In this document: piece after piece, positions 60,531 to 64,000 of the stretch | How the letters are laid out: every line of letters begins with the position of its first letter | Numbering within the stretch: the first letter of the stretch is position 1 | Source of the DNA: Limnoperna fortunei | Taxonomy: Eukaryota; Mollusca; Bivalvia; Mytilida; Modiolidae | Assembly (NCBI GenBank): GCA_944474755.1 | Contig: OX104117.1 | Span: 64,657,522-64,721,521 of the forward strand | Length of the DNA stretch: 64,000 bases | Direction of reading: 5' to 3' | The notes under the pieces: generated by a model | Databases searched by the model: none | What the model saw: the letters and a program-made list of their open reading frames with translations, nothing else | Told to the model about the DNA's origin: nothing | Program-made: the position numbers and the translations under genes

Positions 60531-60699
60531 GGAGTCGAAACATAGGAATCTTGCGACTACATAAACACTATATTTGTTTTATATCTTGTAAGCTTAAGAC
60601 CTAGGTAAATCAAATTTGGTCCAGTGTAAGCTCATGATGAGTACTACATTAAAGTTATTGGATTAGGTCAGTTCCTAAGTAACCATGACAATAATTGGT

Positions 60700-60850
60700 A
60701 TAAAGGCAGGAAAACTATAAATCCTTGTCAGTTAAGATTGGAGTTGAGCACACCCTCCCGCAGTGAAACTCAAACCCAGAACCTCAGTGTTGACAGGCAC
60801 TTGATCAATAGTAAAATGACTGTTAATCACTCGGCCACAAAGAACTCTGT
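60700..60850 (-). mobile_element. Decayed SINE head fragment
   Basis: AAATCCTTGTCAGTTAAGAT, GTGTTGACAGGCACTTGATC and CACTCGGCCAC match the reversed head and body. Confidence 0.7.
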
Positions 60851-61679
60851 AATCAAGAGAAGACCAAAAATAAGAAATGCACATAACAAAGATACTCCAG
60901 AACAGTAGGCGGAATTGCACTTGTGTATACTACATTACCAATTGAAAGTTATTACTTCTGTCAAGTCAGGCTTTAATTGCATACACCTGAATACAATTTG
61001 AAAATGAGAAAATGTGTCTCGATGACATTTAAGTCTGGCTTAACACATATTGGTAAACACACCCCTTTTTCTTCTCTAAGTTCACTCAAGCTAGAAATAT
61101 TTGGCACAACACTACAAAAATTGGCCAGTGAAGCGATATCATTATGTTATAACTGTGTGACAAGTATCATAAAGATGTGATGTCATCTTCCTAAACAATG
61201 CTTCAATGCAAAGGTAAACCTGAGGTTGGGTGGACGAAAAAACGAGCCAAAAATCGGTATGTCCCCAATGGGAACAAAACACATTTTACTCGTGTACTGC
61301 AAATAAATTAATGTAGACCAATACTTGATGCACTGAAGCCAGAGACTGGGGCATTTGACCTCCATTGTGGAAACTAAACTAGTATTGGCATATATTTAAC
61401 ACTCATTTGCCATATTTCACATTTTAGTAATGTACATGTTGTACATGTGTTGCATGTGAATATTACAACTTTAGTTTACATTAAAGGAGAATTAAGAATC
61501 CTTCCACCTGTGCCTGCTTAAGGTAGTCATTCTGGATTGGTCTTTTTGGCCTATAATTCATTTTGTGTACATATGTTAACAAGAAATATGAAAACTTGAC
61601 TCCATCAAATTAAAAATAAATGTTTCCTCCTTTTTACTTTTTAGCAAAGTAAAACAGGGGTTGACTCTTGAATGTACAT

Positions 61680-61800
61680 CTACTATTGATTACGTGGTTG
61701 ACGACAACCTTAATTCACAAGTCAGCAGAAGGTTTGGGGTTCTCTCTAGGTACTCGGGTTCCTCCTAATAACTGAAGGTCATGAATTTGATGAAAGTAGC
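61680..61800 (+). mobile_element. Decayed SINE fragment
   Basis: CTACTATTGATTACGTGGTT and GGGTTCTCTCTAGGTACTCG match the forward family, strongly diverged. Confidence 0.55.
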
Positions 61801-61920
61801 ATGAAAAAAAATTCAAATTGGACAACATACCCTACCATGAATTTGAAATCAAATCACATCTCAAACACTAATTTTGTCAAATGGGAAATTAAAAAGGATA
61901 TGCCGAAAGTTTTACTATAG

Positions 61921-61997
61921 GAAGTGTGTAAGCTACATGGTTCAATGGAAGAAATTTCAGTAACTGAAGCAATTTCAAATATGAACACAAAGTTTAG
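61921..61997 (+). other. Possible isolated exon
   Basis: An open stretch reading KLHGSMEEISVTEAISNMN is bounded by TTTACTATAG and AG|GTAAGG. The acceptor is poor in pyrimidines and no partner exon is identified. Confidence 0.2.
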
Positions 61998-62543
61998 GTA
62001 AGGTGTTTATTCTGTCATAATTGTAAATAAACAATAAAAAAATGCATAATGTCTAGAGTGATCTCTAAGGCAATGAATGGGTCTTTTGGTTTATGATGGT
62101 GTAACATTATATAAAGTAACAAGTCATATAAAGGCACTCTAAACAGATTTGTCTCAAGCAATCATCGCATTTTAATGACCAACTTGGTTTTCTTGTCACT
62201 AAATCCTTTTCACTTTTTAGCCATGTCCTTCATATTTTTTAAAGAAATATTCATGTCTGTGCGTGATATTTGCTGTTCCTGTTTAAAATAATACGTATTT
62301 ATCCAAGTATAAACTATAATCAAGGCCGATATAAACCGCATGATCCAAAACTGGCAAAAGCCGTTTTTCCGTCAATATCTTCGTCGATGACAGTTTAAAT
62401 TTAAATGGGAGGCTGTCAGTTAGTTTTGTAACTGGGGGACATCTACCTTCATTTTTAATAATACAAAGCATTTCAGCCCGATTCCAGTGTGTAAAAATGC
62501 TTCCGAGTTCCGTTCGATTTCACTTCCACCTGGTCCTGGTACG

Positions 62544-63226
62544 AATTCATGCCAGATTGCCGAACCCCAAATTGCCGATCACCAAGTTGCCGAGTCCTTA
62601 TAGCCGAACCCCAGTTTGCCGACATTTTTTTATTTTTAGTTTTTACCGAGAGTCCCTAATTGCCGAACCCATATTGCCGAACCCAGTTTGCCGAATTCTT
62701 GTTTATGTGGTTTATTTTCATCTATCATGTTAACATTATTATTATGGATGTATCGGATTATAACGACAGAACCACGACAGAAGTACATGATCGTTTCTGG
62801 AAGTGTGTCAATGTGTAACATATACACTCAACAAAATAAGTGTTTACACAAAACTTCTCAGTTAGCATAATTCATCTTATCAAAACATATGGACAAGCCG
62901 CGTGTATGTGTTGTTAAAGCATTCAATGCAATTGTTAATTATTAATTAACTTTTTATCTAATTAGAACACTGCATACATTTTCAATCGGAAATCGGCAAT
63001 TTAGAAGTCGGCAATTTCATCAATTACAATTTTTTTATTAAATTTTGTTTCATTCGACTTCGACATAAACAATTCGGCAATTTGGAAGTCGGCAAAAAGG
63101 ATTCGGCAAATTGAAAATTATATTTGAAAACAGAAATCTGAAAAAATCGGCAATTTGGGTGTCGGCTAAATGGACGCGGCAATCTGGGAATCGGCAATTT
63201 GAAATTCGGCAATTTGGAATGTCACC
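62544..63226. mobile_element. Nested palindromic element with TTGCCGAA motifs and 9-bp target-site duplication
   Basis: The left half (about 62555-62700) repeats ATTGCCGAACCC-type motifs; the right half (about 62985-63222) repeats the reverse complement TTCGGCAATTTGG. The flanks carry the perfect direct repeat CCTGGTACG (62535-62543 and 63227-63235). No coding capacity is evident. A 9-bp duplication again suggests a Mutator-type or Rehavkus-like insertion mechanism. Confidence 0.65.
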
Positions 63227-63529
63227 CCTGGTACGGCTGGTGTAGCTTCGATTTGCACGAATAAAACTCCACAAATAAAAAACACATTGTGATTTTAGGA
63301 TCGTATGTATAACTTTCGTGACGTTGTTTATTCAGTGGTTTCCATATTTGTAAGAAAATTTTCTTAAATTTGGTGTGTTTACATCTCGGTAACAATCTTG
63401 GTGACGTATTGTATTACATTTGGTACACTTTGGCGTGGAATGGAAAAAGCCGATTTGCCGATGTTCCGAATGTATACCCTAAGATTTTCGAGGCACGATT
63501 CTGATTGGCTAACAGAAAATCAATGCATA

Positions 63530-63630
63530 TGACCCCTGACGTGACCTGTAATGGGATGTTGTTAGATCTACACGCAGCGACCATAGCAAAAAGGGGGGAG
63601 CAAGTGAAAGATTTAATTTTAATTAGATTG
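63530..63630 (-). repeat. Right terminal inverted repeat
   Basis: Reverse complement of the left terminal repeat with a handful of differences, single copy of the internal unit. The inner side continues ATTGGCTAAC, a reversed CCAAT box. Confidence 0.9.
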
Positions 63631-63640
63631 ATTATTAATG

Positions 63641-64000
63641 TTATTTACTTTATTTTATTTTATTCAATTTTTCTTCTTACTAGTATTTGCCATTATGTTC
63701 ATTTATTCATCTATCCACCTAACTGTTCTGTTATCATTACATACATTTTTTTTTCCTTTTCTTTTTGGTTATTTTCTTCTATACTTGACTAATACCTTTT
63801 CTATTTTCTCAGTTAAAACGGTTTTTAAAAATTTGCCCTTCTCTACAAATACACAAAAAAAAAAAAACAAAAAAAAAAACAACTTGTACAGCTTTCTTCT
63901 GCTCTGTACTCAATAAATACTTATTTTTATTTATAAATTTATTAAATGAGACATTTACCATATACATAATACAAATGGAATCAACTTTAATCTTTGTATT
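63641..64000. other. AT-rich DNA after the 5.9-kb element, possibly the rest of the LINE 3' UTR
   Basis: TTATTTACTTTATTTTATTT runs directly on from the target-site duplication. It ends with A-rich runs near 63849-63880 and CTGTACTCAATAAATACTTA at about 63902-63921, which could be a LINE 3' end. Inferred from position only. Confidence 0.4.

Larger units (their letters stand above)
57735..63630. mobile_element. 5.9-kb element with ~100-bp terminal inverted repeats and 10-bp target-site duplication (MULE-like)
   Basis: Left end 57735-57894 and right end 63530-63630 are inverted copies: both start CAATCTAATTAAAATTAAAT from the outside and share CTTTCACTTGCTCCCCCC, GGTCGCTGCGT and CATCCCATTACAGGTCACGT. 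The flanks carry the perfect direct repeat ATTATTAATG (57725-57734 and 63631-63640). Long terminal repeats plus a 9-11 bp duplication fit Mutator-like elements. No MULE transposase motif was found inside, so it looks non-autonomous. The interior includes candidate exons, old SINE relics and a nested palindromic element. Confidence 0.8.

Overview
The window looks like nuclear DNA from a mollusc, most likely a bivalve. It is AT-rich, has one intron-split regulatory gene, and is otherwise dominated by repeats: minisatellite arrays, tRNA-derived SINEs whose head-plus-tail design is common in bivalves, LINE fragments and DNA-transposon relics. There is no sign of operons or prokaryotic gene organisation. 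The species cannot be fixed from the sequence alone.

Only one host gene can be assembled with confidence. It is on the + strand from 26326 to 40665 and has six coding exons: 26326-26733, 33173-33822, 34499-34740, 35374-36361, 36769-37471 and 40459-40665. All five junctions have GT..AG ends and the codon phases match at every one, giving 3198 bp of coding sequence (1065 residues plus stop). The protein has an N-terminal SAND domain with a KDWK signature, several basic nuclear-localisation-type tracts, a PLDLS motif of the CtBP-binding type and a C-terminal SAM domain split by the last intron. This suggests a nuclear chromatin or transcription regulator of the SAMD7/SAMD11 and polyhomeotic-like SAM group.

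Layout. 1-2400: mostly unique DNA with a diverged direct repeat. 2490-2945: 30-36 bp minisatellite. 3655-12430: a 51-bp satellite array of nearly 9 kb, split at 7361-8160 by a foldback element. 12430-17520: unique DNA with SINE fragments. 17525-19265: 31-bp array split by a hAT relic with an 8-bp target-site duplication. 20183-20445: intact SINE with a 12-bp duplication. 21585-22925: 34-bp array. 22930-26325: upstream DNA of the gene. 26326-40740: the SAND-SAM gene, with a 42-bp array and a small hairpin element in its last intron. 40900-43130: SINE relics and unique DNA. 43140-45385: 41-bp and then 39-bp array. 46450-51120: two LINE fragments, two purine-rich tracts and two SINEs. 52570-54706: a 55-bp array with inverted copies, two large hairpins and a 265-bp direct repeat. 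54707-57734: a 5'-truncated CR1/Jockey-group LINE with three frameshifts. 57735-63630: a 5.9-kb element with ~100-bp terminal inverted repeats and a perfect 10-bp target-site duplication, which looks Mutator/MULE-like and carries a possible exon-intron cargo and a nested palindromic element with a 9-bp duplication.

No new defence or metabolic system is visible. The most interesting items are the SAND-SAM-PLDLS gene and the MULE-like element that may have captured intron-containing DNA. Most open reading frames elsewhere arise because array periods of 51, 42 and 39 bp are multiples of three; they are not treated as genes.
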